Shown: positions 43,883 through 55,190 of the stretch, in pieces | Numbering within the stretch: position 1 is the first letter of the stretch | Layout of the letters: each line of letters starts with the position of its first letter | Assembly (NCBI GenBank): GCA_036346395.1 | Contig: CM070598.1 | Coordinates: 9,655,517 to 9,719,516 of the forward strand | DNA: 64,000 bases | Direction of reading: 5' to 3' | Source of the DNA: Hsuehochloa calcarea | Taxonomy: Eukaryota > Streptophyta > Magnoliopsida > Poales > Poaceae | Translations under genes and position numbers: made by a program | The notes under the pieces: model-generated | The model's database searches: none | What the model was told of the DNA's origin: nothing | What the model saw: only the letters and a program-made list of their open reading frames with translations

Positions 43883-46800
43883 GAATCCGAAAAATCAAAC
43901 TAATCTAATTAACATTAATAGTTGGTTAGCAGTAAATAAAAATTTTCTGAACTCAAGTAATACAAGAATTTATTACACCAGAACCGATCATGTTTTACAA
44001 CTTTGAGTACATTACAAAAGATGATAATAAAAATTTGCATTGCATGCCGCCAAAGCCTTCCTTGAAATCTCGTCCGTCCATCGCCGTCCAGTCAAACCTT
44101 CTTCCTCGACCCAACCCGAAATACCATTCCCAACTCCATTGTTCGTCAATCAACCATAAGACCATTAGCAGTTCAAAAACCATAGAATAGAGTTAGAATA
44201 AAGTGGTTTGTTGTCAGAGTACCGTAGGAATCATTGCGGTTCCCAGATCGACCTAGACTAGCCGGCACCCTGAGTACCGAGACTAACCACACCGACCTGG
44301 GTTAACCGGCATCTTGGTTCTCAAGTCACCTAGGTTAACCCAAATTAGTCGGCACCTAGATACTCACGATACCTAGACCAACCTAAGATAATCGGCGCCG
44401 TCTTATTTTCGTATGTTTCATCATTCGGCATTTTCGAATCCAACACCTACGAATATCAGATTGCCTCGATTGCAGAGAATCCCTCACATAGTGAATTGCC
44501 AGTCAATGGATCAAAATACCCCCAGCCCAAAAATATCTTGCGAAGCCATTCGAATGAGCACAATGGCAAAAGGAGAAATTCATGGATCACAAAGAATGGC
44601 GGCCAAATACATCTCCCCAACCGGGTGCATCTCCCCCATTCACAGCCTCACCTCAAAGCCAGCATGAGCACAAGCACCACCGCAAGCACCCTCCAGGGCA
44701 CCGCAGGAGGAAACCAAGAGCAAGGCAACCAAAGCATAGGCCAAGAGCAAATCTCAAAGCCAAACTCCATTACCACCAGCACACCACCACCACCCACAAA
44801 ACCCCACAGAGAGCAAGGAGGAGAGGAGCTCAAGGTGATGGGGAAGGCAGGCAGAGCGTGGGCGCCCTCAGCGACAAAAGTGAACCATCGACGACTATCT
44901 GGACAATGCCAGGCCGACAAGAGCATGGAGGGCCAGAAGCACCGGGGAGCATCGTGACCGCAACCGGCCACCACTACTGCCATCCTCACCCCATCACAGA
45001 TCAAACCCAACCCATGAAGGTAAACCATAGTCATACCCCAACTGCCATTTCTATTTTTGCTCAACTCAAAACCACATCAGGAGAACCAACCAAGATCAGG
45101 CAACACTAATCACTTAGCACTGCACACTATCTATCACTAGGAGCATCATCCATTTCCATCCCAGAGCAATGGGGGAAGGTAGCGGGAGTGGAAGATAGTT
45201 ACCAGCAGACCAAGGCAGCCAGGGCAGCAGCCACCTCCATCCATCCTACCATGTTATGCCTCCAGCACTCACCATTTACATGCATGCATGAGCATTACCA
45301 ACACACATCAGTACAACAATGCAAGCATCAAAAGATCTAATCAACAATAAGCTTGTTAGAACCAAAGCAGCGTAGAGAAGCATTTTCGGCCAGAGGGTAA
45401 TGAACCAGGGGTGCCGGTGGCCGAAGGCCGAGCCGGAGTGGCGAGCCCGAGTCAGATCTGGGTAGAGGCGGCCGGCGGCCGGGAGGCCGAGCCAGCCGGG
45501 CAGCAGCGCCAGATCGAGGCGAGCAGAGAGGAGGTCGGGAGGAGCGGCGGCGCAGCCCTCGGCCGCGCCGGTGAAGAGGAGGCGACATAGAGAAGCGGGA
45601 GGAGAGTAGGGCGGGCCGGATCGGCGGAGCTGTGGCGGCCGGGTCCGAGGCCGGCCGGCCGGCCGAGAGCTCACCGAGCCGGAGACCTAGTCGAGGAGGC
45701 ACTGAACGCTAGGCCGCGCCGAAGGGGGGAAGCCAGAGGGGGCGAGGCGAAGTTGGGCGCGTGGGGAGAGCAGCGCGGGGGCCGGGGAGGCGACCGGATG
45801 GAGGCGACGGCGCCAAGAGTGGAGAGAGGGAGAGCCGGTCAAGTGAGAGAGGAGAGAGTGGTTTTGGAGGAAGGAGTGGGGAAGAGGAGGCGTCTGGGTG
45901 GTGTCGGGCGGGGTAGAGATAGGGATAGGAAGGGGGTAGTTAGGTAATTAGGTAGGTAATTAGGGTTAGGAAATTAAGGTAGGTGATTAGGGGGTGATTA
46001 GGGAAATAGGGAATTTAAGAATAAGGTAATGAGTTGATTTGGTGATTGTGTGTAGGAAGTTGAGTATAGAAATTAGGAAAATCGGCGTAACTGGTATTTT
46101 ATTCAATTAATTAGAACCAACCCTGTTAAGGATGAGTCGGCATTGATAGTAGTGTGCACTCGGGTAAATTCGTGTAGGCATAGTGAACCGTAGAGCGACC
46201 TCAGTGGGAAGAGTTAACTGGGCCGGGATTCGAAAAATATTTGTAAAATGAATTTGGCTAACAAATAGGAGTTGCATTAGCAGTTTACGCGCCTACTATC
46301 ACACAAATCACACTAAGTATTTGCTTAATTATTTATTACTCTCATCGTCGTATAATTGCAGCAGATGAGCCGACGCTTGCAGATGTAGTTGGTATAGATT
46401 TCATCGACGACGATCATTTCTGCAATTCTGAAGGCAAGCGATCCTCTTGAATATCAATCTAGTTATTTTAAATGTAAACCATATATTGTTGTAGAATATG
46501 TATTGCATCAAAATTTATTTCCCAAACTCAAATCAAATGATTGAGATGATTATGAAAGAGATGAGAAAGATGGAAGGAAATGTGATAATATTATGATATG
46601 GCTGGTAAAGGGGCCCAGGGCAGGGGAAGAAAATGAGAAAAAGATGATAATGATGAGGTAAGAGGTGAGACCCCCTTTACATATGGTTATAATATAAGGA
46701 CCAACAAAACTCTTACTCGGTCAGAGACCGTAAAATTAGTGCCAACCATTTTCCCATTTCGACGGGCAGAAAATGTTACCTTGTTACGTGATTATGCTTT

Positions 46801-47778
46801 CCACAGTGGGTAAGTAATAGGTGTGAGTGTGATATGGAAGAACCCAGGACAGGTAGGAGAATTCCAGAAGTGGGGGATCCAAGGCGCTATAGCGCTAAGG
46901 TGGAGTGTTGGGTGAAGGTGAGTCCGGCCCAACCAACATTACCAGAACTCGGTGTGAAGATAAGTTCGGCACCGACGGAACGTAATAGATGGAGAAATTA
47001 ATCACGTAACCTGGAAAACGTTCTATATTCTGAACTTGAACCCGCATCAAAGGAAATGATGGGGACTGGTTCCTTTTAGAGTTCAGAATAGTTATGAGTA
47101 AAGTGGTACAAGCCTGCGCAGTGTTATACAAATCATGAATTCATGCCAGTCTCCTGGATTGGAGTCTATGGAACCACTAGGGGTCTTTCTTCTCTCCGAG
47201 TGACCAGTAGTATTTTCAGTATTAAAATCTGCCACCTAATGTTTTAATGATTTATTTTCAGAAATGAGATGATATAGAAAATGTGATAACAGACAGAGAT
47301 AAATCATACAGTGCATCTGTTGCTATTAATGCTTGCTGAGTACTTTTGTACTCAACCTAGCTAGTATTCTCCTTTGTAGATCCTAGTCCGGCCGGGAACT
47401 ATCCCGTGTGGGATGAAGGACTTGCAGGTATCGAAGAGGCCGCAGGAGGCGAAGGAACCGACTACGAGTACCAAGGCGAGATGGGCGCCATCTTTGACGC
47501 GTGGGACGAGTAGACGACCAAAAGAGCTTGGCCGACAAGCGAGGGGACTTGGTCCCAATTCCTTTTGGCAGTTTTGTAATTTACCATTTTGTAAAGAACA
47601 TTAGTCTGCGTGGCTACTGTTGTAATAGAGATGTACAGTTTCTATCTTATTGTTCTGCTGCGCAACTCTGATAAAAAAAGGCTTGCTATTCGTCGGAGCG
47701 GTGTTTTACCGGGCAGACGAATAGTAATCCGTGTGGCTAAGTGTGATTACCCTAGGGGTAATGACACGGGGCATTACA
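43878..47778 (+). mobile_element. ~3.9 kb Ty3/gypsy-type solo LTR
   Basis: Begins TGTGAGAATCCGAAAAATC and ends GACACGGGGCATTACA. Like the LTR at 12.9 kb it has a late TGCTGAGTACTTTTGTACTC-like motif (about 47,335) followed by a GA-rich stretch, a layout of Tekay-type chromovirus LTRs. A minisatellite of ~45-bp units (GACCTAGACTAGCCGGCACC and relatives) lies at 44,217-44,400, and a GC-rich part with long frames at 45,280-45,940. No gag or pol. Flanks ACTCG (43873-43877) and ACTCC (47778-47782) agree in four of five bases depending on where the right end is drawn. Confidence 0.6.
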
Positions 47779-47881
47779 CTCCGCCTGGCGATTCGAGAAG
47801 GTTCGCCAATGTTGTCGTTCTTGCGCGTCTAGTTTTGGTTTGGTCACAGAGACAATTGGTCGACTAAAATTTCTTCTTACA

Positions 47882-48077
47882 GAATAATCAATATGTGTTC
47901 CACTGGCGTTGCGCGGTGTACAAGTCGGCCACGGAGGAGGTCAGCGTTTGGGAGTCCTCTCCGCACCTCCGGCCTCCTCCCGTCTATTCTCTCAGCACGG
48001 AACCTGACCCTCCTCTCCGGCGAGATCACCGAGGTAACCAGCAGAAATGCTAGCAATGCCAAGAACCAGTCTTTCAT
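47882..48077 (-). CDS. hypothetical exon with signal-peptide-like start
   Basis: On the minus strand an ATG at 48077 gives MKDWFLALLAFLLVTSVISP followed by a basic stretch (ERRVRFRAERIDGRRPEVRR) and RLVHRATPVEHILII. It then meets CTGTAAGAAG, a good splice donor at about 47,880. The first 20 residues look like a secretion signal. On the + strand the same junction reads as TTCTTACAG, a good acceptor, so a + strand exon at 47,882 is equally possible. No family recognised and no partner exon found. Low confidence. Confidence 0.25.
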
Positions 48078-48204
48078 TTGGCCAAATCAGCCAGTTGAAC
48101 CATGTGGTGTTGCAAAACAGGAAGGTGTGGCCGACGGCGAGGGCGAGCAACAACAGCTCCTGGAGCTACTGGGGGTGGAGGGCGGCGGCAGGGGGTGCCC
48201 CTAG

Positions 48205-48700
48205 TGCACGGGCACCACAAAAATAAATGATCAAAAATAAATTATTTTTTTAATTAGGTATAAGCACTCAGCAGTTGGGCACTTGGGTTAACTATTTCAA
48301 CAATTCATCCCACTAGGCCATCAACTAGAGCAAGTCACCAGGCACTGAGGCACCGCATATTCCTAAGTCATTGTACAATCGATCACAGATAGTACTATCA
48401 CAAAAGACTAGTTGTAGAAGCTAGTGATGGCTTTTGGTATCTGTTCCGACGAAACGTTTCGGTTCTTGGCGCAGCCTTTTGTTCCTATCGTGGTGTCATC
48501 TCGGCTAACTACAATCGCATGTACGCATGGAGCACCTTCCATTTTTCTCTCATTCATATTACTATGCAAGTCATTTTTCAAATTGATTACTATAGTAATG
48601 ACATACGAAAAAAATACTAGTAGACAATTTCCTCTGTTCTTTTTTTCTTGACATTTTTTTACTTCTAAAGGGCAAATTTCTGGCTTCATTAGGCAATACG
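48205..48700. other. gene-free stretch
   Basis: AT-rich, nothing recognised apart from short frames without domains. Confidence 0.4.
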
Positions 48701-48712
48701 TAGTTTGAACTA

Positions 48713-49035
48713 GGAAAACTTTTTGATAAAATTTCGACTGTTACTGGTGAAAATCGTATTTACTGGACCCATCGGGTAAAATTTTCAACCAACCAAAAAA
48801 ATTAGATTTGCTAGTTTTTTTGACAAATATAAAGAAATTTTATAACCATATGCAAACACAATAGTGCAAACACTCTTAATCTTGAAGAGGTTGGTTTTGG
48901 GTTCGAACCATGGCTATACATTTTTTCTGTATTTTTTGTTTGAAGTTCACAAAAAATTCAAATTTTGATTCGAAAATTTTGGTAACCGGGTCTATCGCTA
49001 AGCTCTGAATTTTTTTCCCACCATAGCTTTTTCCC
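48713..49035. mobile_element. 323-bp element flanked by 12-bp direct repeats
   Basis: TAGTTTGAACTA occurs at 48701-48712 and 49036-49047. Between them the ends GGAAAACTTTTTGAT and (inverted) GGGAAAAAGCTATGG are weakly complementary. GGTTCGAACCA at about 48,897-48,908 resembles a tRNA B box, so a SINE is an alternative to a Mutator-type MITE. No coding capacity. Confidence 0.6.
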
Positions 49036-49047
49036 TAGTTTGAACTA

Positions 49048-49663
49048 ATTATACGTAGTGTTGCTTTGTGTGTGCACTCCCAACACTAAATTTCTGGCTC
49101 TACCACTGGGTGGAGCGCAACGGGCGTGCGGCTGAAGCCGGAGACATGGGTGTTGGAGTACCAGAGGAGCGTGCTGTTTTGAGGGGACACGTCTGATACC
49201 AGCCACGGTGGACCTGCTCGTGTCCAGGAGGCAGGTGCTCGACAGTGGCGAAGCGGGCGCGGCGGAAGCTGGCCAGGCGACGGTTCTACGGCGGCGCCGG
49301 TAGGATCCAGGCGAACCCAACCTGACTTGGTTTGTTGTAATGATGTGTAGGCAGACAAACCGGATCAGAACTGCTGAAATATTTGTCTGATTATTGAGAA
49401 CATAAGTTGTGATTCGCAACGCTTGTTCATATTACTTGATCATAAATTGTGAGGTTGCCTATATAGTTTTTCCTAGGTATTGTGATTAGGTGTAAAAAGG
49501 TTAGGAAATATGTCACCTGCTATTTGATCCGATTACTCCGTGATCACAATACCCCTGTAATCTATTAGGAATCCACCCAAGTATCTACGTTTGGGAATAC
49601 ACTCCAGTAGAAGCCACAATACCCACAAGGAGGGGAGTTATTGGCTCATTTGATCTTCTTCTT
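49048..49663. other. spacer with an unassigned GC-rich segment
   Basis: 49,100-49,310 is GC-rich. On the + strand it reads RLKPETWVLEYQRSVLF before a stop; I do not recognise the family, and it may be a gene fragment. No other features. Confidence 0.35.
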
Positions 49664-49993
49664 TTTAATGAAATAGTAAATCTAGTTCTCACGTGTTCGA
49701 AATAACAAAAATAACTTCCTGTTGCGCTCCTCGTCAACTGTAGGACACCTGTCACGCTCTCAATTCGCAATAGGAATGTGTCTATCCGCGGCAGGCGTGT
49801 ACGCAAGTAAGCATGCCGCGGATTGAGAGCGCATAAGGAAGTTGCCTACCACGAACGAAGATCGCGGAATGTTGCTTCTGTGGACAGGGAGCGCGGTAGA
49901 GGACACGCCGCCTATCTAACCTATCGCAGTTGTATTTTTGTTATTTTGATCGCGGGATGCTAGATTTACTATTTTATTTCAAAAAATGGCTAA
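49664..49993. mobile_element. ~330-bp hairpin element
   Basis: Left end TGAAATAGTAAATCTAG and CGAAATAACAAAAATAAC pair with the right end (inverse of GTTATTTTGAT and CTAGATTTACTATTTTATTTC). Inner arms also pair: CTTCCTGTTGCGCTC with GAGCGCATAAGGAAG, and CGCTCTCAATTCGC with GCGGATTGAGAGCG. A near-complete foldback without coding sequence, typical of a MITE. Relatives: 63190-63519 (second copy), 55,920-56,115 and 836-1045 (ends only). Confidence 0.7.
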
Positions 49994-50476
49994 ATGAACC
50001 AAAAACAGGAGCATTCTAATTTCAAAACGCATCCCACGCGCCACGTCTCCATGAGTTCAATAAACTCTAAGGTGAGATGCATTCCATGCGCGTTCCAGCC
50101 CGAGCCGCATGAATTCTCCACAATTCGAATTCCAAGACAAATATCACCAGAATTCACAACTCTGAAGCAGCAACCCCTTGGGAGGAAAATTGCCTCCATG
50201 CCAATCCCTTTTGTCAGGTTTGCAAATGCACCTCCCAAGCATTGCTCTTGGCATCGCAACAGCAGCAACCTGTAACATCATATTATTTGCTCGACAAAAC
50301 GTAGGCTAAATAATACTACCAACACAAGGATCACTGAAAGTACACTGAAACTGATAAGGTAAATATGGGAGCGACTGTTCCTACACGCATTGTCGCGCAT
50401 TCACAGCGCTACTGGTTTCGTCCAAACCAGACTGATGGGGCGCCCTGAGGAGAGCAACCCCTTGGGAGGATATGCA
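49664..50476. repeat. direct segmental duplication, copy 1
   Basis: Matches 63190-64000 nearly base for base (offset 13,526 falling to 13,524 through a few small indels). It contains the hairpin element and the 3' flank of the OBERON-like pseudogene. Similarity starts at TTTAATGAAATAG, the outer end of the hairpin element, and continues to the window edge in copy 2, so the true duplicate is longer. Confidence 0.95.
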
Positions 50477-50565
50477 ACCATAGAACAGTACAACAACATA
50501 GCTAAGTACGGTGTATGGTAAACTATAATAGCTAAGTATAAGCTAGTCGAACTTCGAACTACTTA
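49994..50565 (-). other. probable 3' UTR of the OBERON-like gene, with a two-strand open frame
   Basis: Lies directly after the stop at 50566-50568. At 49990-50275 both strands are open for about 92 codons (minus: ends ECSCFWFI; plus: starts MNQKQEHSNF). The same is true in the duplicate at 63514-63799. No domain recognised in either reading. CCCTTGGGAGGA occurs twice (50177 and 50461). Confidence 0.4.
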
Positions 50566-51769
50566 TCAGCAGATAACCCAAAATGCTCCTGGACAACGCG
50601 TGTCCGGTGTTCTCCCAAATCCATTAGCAACTTTCACCATGGCCTTAATCTTTTCCTCTTCACGCTTCACTTGATCCGCCCGGTTCAGAACATTGGAGAG
50701 AAGCGCGCTGAAGTTTGAACTATCGGATAAGGGCATAGGATCCGCAAGCTCGGGTCTTGCAGACTCAAGCTGCCGATACAGACTGAGGATGTAATCTTTC
50801 TGGGAATAAAGCTTCTGCTCTGCCAGCCTGTATTCTGCTTCCTCAGATCTTTTCAGTTCTTGAAGGGCGTGATCTATCTCATCCTCAAATTTGACAGCAT
50901 AACGTTGTGATCACCAGTAATGAAAACTGGAAGTGTTTCAACAGCCCTCTGCAACTCATTATCAACCAGTGAATCGATATGATATGGATAACCCAAGAGT
51001 GTATTCTCTTCTGGAGCTTGCTGAGCCCCAAGTACTGTTACTCCACTGGTAGGTGGGGAAAAATTCTCCTACATTAGACATAAGAAAAGTACTCAATTAT
51101 GCCCAAGCAATACATCAAGAAACAATGACAGTACACCAGTGATCCAAACTGTTCTGTCAGTCCAAGAAGGTTTAGTCGCATGCTGTAATTTAAATTGGGC
51201 TAGATTATAAAACACGAGGATTAATCATTTCTATAGCAATGAAGCAAGCACAGGTGTTACCAAAGGGGCTAGACTCGGAATATTAAAACTTACAGAAGTT
51301 ACCAAAGCATTACACTTTGTAAAATAAGGTGTATGTAGGACAAATCTCAGATGGGTTTGACTAATATGATCCCAAAGTTCAGCATAATCTACAGAGCCGC
51401 AGTTTATCAGAATAACATAAAACACCAAATGTCAAAGCCATTGCAACTAGGCTGGGACCTTTTGGACTGACATCTAAAGTCCTAGAACAAATTTTTTTTT
51501 TTGCCTAATATAGTTCTCTCCTGTGATTAGTAGCACTCAAAAAATAAGTGTACCTGCATTCAGTATTGCTATGCCAGCGTCATTTTCCATTTTCCATTTT
51601 CCAGACTTCAACAAGATCAACCCCGCATTTCAGTTGCATTAAGCAATAGACCGTCAATCCATAGCCTCAAACTACTAAAAACAAGACCAAAGTAGGATAA
51701 ACAAAGACAATGGGTTATACACCATGTGCAGTATCATCAGTCACCCGTCACCACCATCGTGATCCTACT

Positions 51770-52490
51770 TGTAGAGTCTTGCGATTTTACGAACCCACGA
51801 CAACCTATCGATTCAAATAGCACCGAGAATCGGAATCAGGTAGAATCGTGGTAGAGTCGCGATCCAAAGAGTAGAATCGCATAGTAGAGTTGTGGTAGAG
51901 TCGTTTGGGATTATTTTTTTTTTGCAATTTTTTGATATTTTTTTAGAGGCCAGTGTTTGCTGATATTTTATTTTGGAACAAAATTTGCTGATACTAATTT
52001 CTGAGAATGAAACTATAAATAAATAAGGAGCATGCAAAATATTATATCAGTGCGGTAATGCTAGTACAAATATCTATATTATAACATGAGCAATCTTGAG
52101 CTTGATAATGATAAGCTATTTTTATTCCTGAAGTATGTCTAGCGGCTTCTAAGGAACATGCAAATGTTGCAATTAGATACTGATTTACAAAAGTTGTGAA
52201 CATTTCTCATGTAACTGTAGTAAACTAGTCATGGTCATTGGTTGTTCTCCTGTAGTTTAGAACTATATCACCTATCATGTCAGTACCATTATACTTTTTT
52301 GTTGTGTGATAAAAAGTGATTTGTCCCTTTTTCGGTTATAACTGGTAAATCATATAAGAATCATACAAACTTATAGTATAGATGTTAAATATATGTATTT
52401 TTATAATTCTGTAGAATCGTCGATTCTACGATTCGATCCCACCGGAGGCAAATCGATCCAACTTAGGATCTCGACTTTGACAACCTTGAT
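51770..52490. repeat. possible transposon in an intron, built of TAGAATCG words
   Basis: Left part has GTAGAATCGTGGTAGAGTCG and related words, right part TAGAATCGTCGATTCTACGA. CACCACC occurs just outside both sides (about 51,742 and 52,492). The two GC-richer ends surround AT-rich DNA. Termini were not resolved with confidence. Confidence 0.35.
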
Positions 52491-52579
52491 CACCACCGAT
52501 CAGAGTACTAAACCATGATAAATAGGGAAAGCTAATAAAATACATCACATCATACCTTTGCCATCGCTGATCCCATATA

Positions 52580-53694
52580 GGCTCTATTTGGGATGGCTTC
52601 GGCTTCCGACTTTCGTCCGGAAAAGCCGGAAGCCGTCCTAAACGACTGACTTTTCACAGTCGCTTTTCCCGAAGCCGGAAGCCATCAATACATTGTAAAG
52701 CCGGAAGTTGTCAAGGGGCAGTTTCCCACCCCTCCTCTTCCAACTTTACCCCCGAAGTGGGGGGTAAATTACGTGCTTTTTCCATCGCACAAAACCCCGA
52801 CAGGCAGAAACCCTAGTCTCCGCGCCGCCCACTGACTCCTCTTCCTCCGCGTTGCACCCTCTTCCTCCCAGTGGGACCCCACCTCCTCCTCCTCCCGGCT
52901 CCTCCCTCCTTGGGTCCATGGCCGCCCATGACTCTCACTGAGCCGCCGCTCTCCTCCTCCTGCCGACGCCATGGCCGCCGCCCTCCTCCTCCTCCTCCCT
53001 CGACATGGCGCGGCGCCCACCTCCTTCCTCCCATGCGCGCGCCTCTCGTCTCTCCTCCCCCATGCCATGGAGCCTCCTCTGCGCCATTGCCGTCGACCCA
53101 ACCCTAGCTTTTTCTTCTTTTTTTATTTGCTTTTTTCCTTTTTCTTTTTCTATAATGATTATTGTTAATTGTAATTGCAATAATTGTTTACTGCAATTAC
53201 TATTTTATTGTAATTATTTTATGTAATAATTATATATTGTAATAATTATCATTAATTACGTTAATTGTTGTTAATCGTGGTAGTTGTCATTAATTGCGGT
53301 AGTTGTACAAGCTAATTGTTGTTTATGGTGCTAATTGTGCTAAATTGTGGTATACTGCAATGGTTGTCGTCAAATGCAACAATTGCGCTAATTGCGGTAG
53401 TCATCGCCAATTATCATTAAATGTCGTCAATTGCGGTAGTCATCGTTAATTTATCGCCAATTATCGTTAGTTCTCGTTAAATGTTGTTAATTGCGTTAAA
53501 CGACATCAAACAAGTTGTTACTATCCTCAGGGGCTTTTCAGATATTTCCCATCTCAGAAGCTGCAGCCAGCATACCTAAAAGCCAAACAACCAAACACTA
53601 AACCTCTTGACCCGATCGTTCGACCCCAAACTGTTCAACCTGCGCAGCTGACCGAGCGGCTTTTCAGGAAAGTCCAACCGTTCCAAACAGACCC
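52580..53694. mobile_element. ~1.1 kb Harbinger/Tourist-like element inserted in an exon
   Basis: Ends are inverted: GGCTCTATTTGGGATGGCTT on the left and, on the other strand, GGGTCTGTTTGGAACGGTTG on the right. A 3-bp duplication ATA flanks it (52577-52579 and 53695-53697). Removing it with one ATA joins ...KLGEL to YGISDGK in one frame and leads into a GT donor at 52555, so the insertion hit a coding exon. The interior has a GC-rich block (52,800-53,100, frames on both strands, no domain) and an AT-rich repeat block. Confidence 0.7.
53155..53515. repeat. degenerate AATTGYRRTAATTGT array inside the Harbinger-like element
   Basis: Repeated words of the type TAATTGCAATAATTG, TAATTGCGGTAGT and CATCGTTAATTATCG follow each other for ~360 bp without a strict period. 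Confidence 0.7.
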
Positions 53695-53897
53695 ATAGTT
53701 CTCCAAGCTTTTCGCTCTCGTTTTGTCTTGAGCCATGCAAGATGCATAAGGTCGTATTCAGGATAGGTACGATTTCATCCCTTGATTCGAGAGATTGACA
53801 AGTTTCCAAGAGTTTCTCTACATGCATCATCATATTGGTTTGTTATCACAACGCCTGCAGTAGTAATGCACATCCAAGAACCAATAAGCAATTCAGC

Positions 53898-54877
53898 TGA
53901 CTGACAAGGACTTTGTGGACTCGCACGACTTAGACGAAACTCAAAGATAGATGTAGCGGACTTGGATGGACTCTACCAAAAACAAAGGAAAAGGACTCGA
54001 GATACTACCAGTAGTAGGCAATCGCATCTCTCCTCCAATAGAAACCACGAACCCAACGCGAAACAACAGTAGGCCAGCAACACATGCAACAATGAAAATA
54101 GGTCCAACACCAAGGCCCCATAACAACCCAACACGGGACAACAGCACCCCAAGCAAACACGAAGGCGTGAATCAAAACAAAGGGCGGTGACAAGAAGAGG
54201 TCGGCGATGAAGACCTTGGAGGCTTGGAGGTCGGGCTGGAGTCGAGGACTACAATTGGTAGCAGATCTCGGCCGAGTTCAAGCGAAGGCCGCTGGATTTG
54301 GTCGGGACACGGCCATCGACGGCCAGATCCGTGGGATCCCATTTCTACTGACCTTGATATGTGATGGACAGCGACACCGACTCGAAGAGGGCAACAACGA
54401 TGGCAGGTGGCGCAGATCTCGTTGACTTTGGCAAGAAAAACGACTCTCGGGCGATGGATGTCCAAATCTAGTCAGATCCGTGCGGATTCGGCCCGAAGAC
54501 GCCTTGGCGATCGCAGCGACAACGACGAGGCCCAGATCTAACAGGATCCTAGGCCCACACTCGATGATCTATGGAAGACTTGATTCGACGAGAAGCAGGC
54601 CGTACTTGTTGCTGCTACTTGACGACGGAAAGAAGATTTGCTACAACTAGGAGGCCACTCGTGGGAGTGGAGATTGCTCCTCCCCAGGATAGCGGCAACG
54701 GAAGATGAGTGGGTGGAGGCTAGGGTTTCGCAACCCGCTCTGATACCACGTTATGAATATTATGTATATATTCAAGAGACCTAATAGACAATGTACACAG
54801 AAAGTATAGGGAATATATATCATACATATATTAAAAAAATACAAAAAAACATATTAAAAATACAAATGAATTCCTAT
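53898..54877 (-). mobile_element. LTR-retrotransposon fragment (non-coding internal part plus LTR piece)
   Basis: Splits the PHD exon of the OBERON-like gene. On the minus strand an AT-rich LTR piece (about 54877-54749) is followed by a primer-binding site and then a leader-like stretch (GGGTTGCGAAACCCTAGCC), as in copia-type elements. No gag or pol motifs, so a LARD-like or truncated copy. No second LTR is seen at the left end, and junctions are approximate. Confidence 0.55.
54737..54748 (-). other. primer-binding site
   Basis: TGGTATCAGAGC on the minus strand, the standard complement of the initiator tRNA-Met 3' end used by plant retrotransposons. It directly abuts the LTR piece. Confidence 0.75.
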
Positions 54878-55190
54878 TCTAACTTCTCCAACCGTTCCAG
54901 CCATGTAAATTCGAAGAGCATGCCCACGAATGTAGTTCTCTCTTCCACAACAGCCTCGCACTTTATGTAGATGTAACCTCCAAAGGAATAGTCAACAACC
55001 CTGCGGCAGAGAATGCAACAGCACTCACGACAGAAAGTAGGCACTGTGCAGCAGATGTCACAATCCTGTGCTGGTGATGTTTCAATAAATCCTTCTCTCT
55101 CAAGTTTGCACAAGGTATTCCTAGCCTTGCATGGCCCAGCTGGATCAGCCAACCCACGTTCAGGTTCATGGAGCCTCACTTGCTGAGTCC

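Noticed and set aside
48880..48920. tRNA gene around GGTTCGAACCA
   Set aside because: No matching acceptor, D or anticodon arms around it; at most a B-box-like word in a short element.
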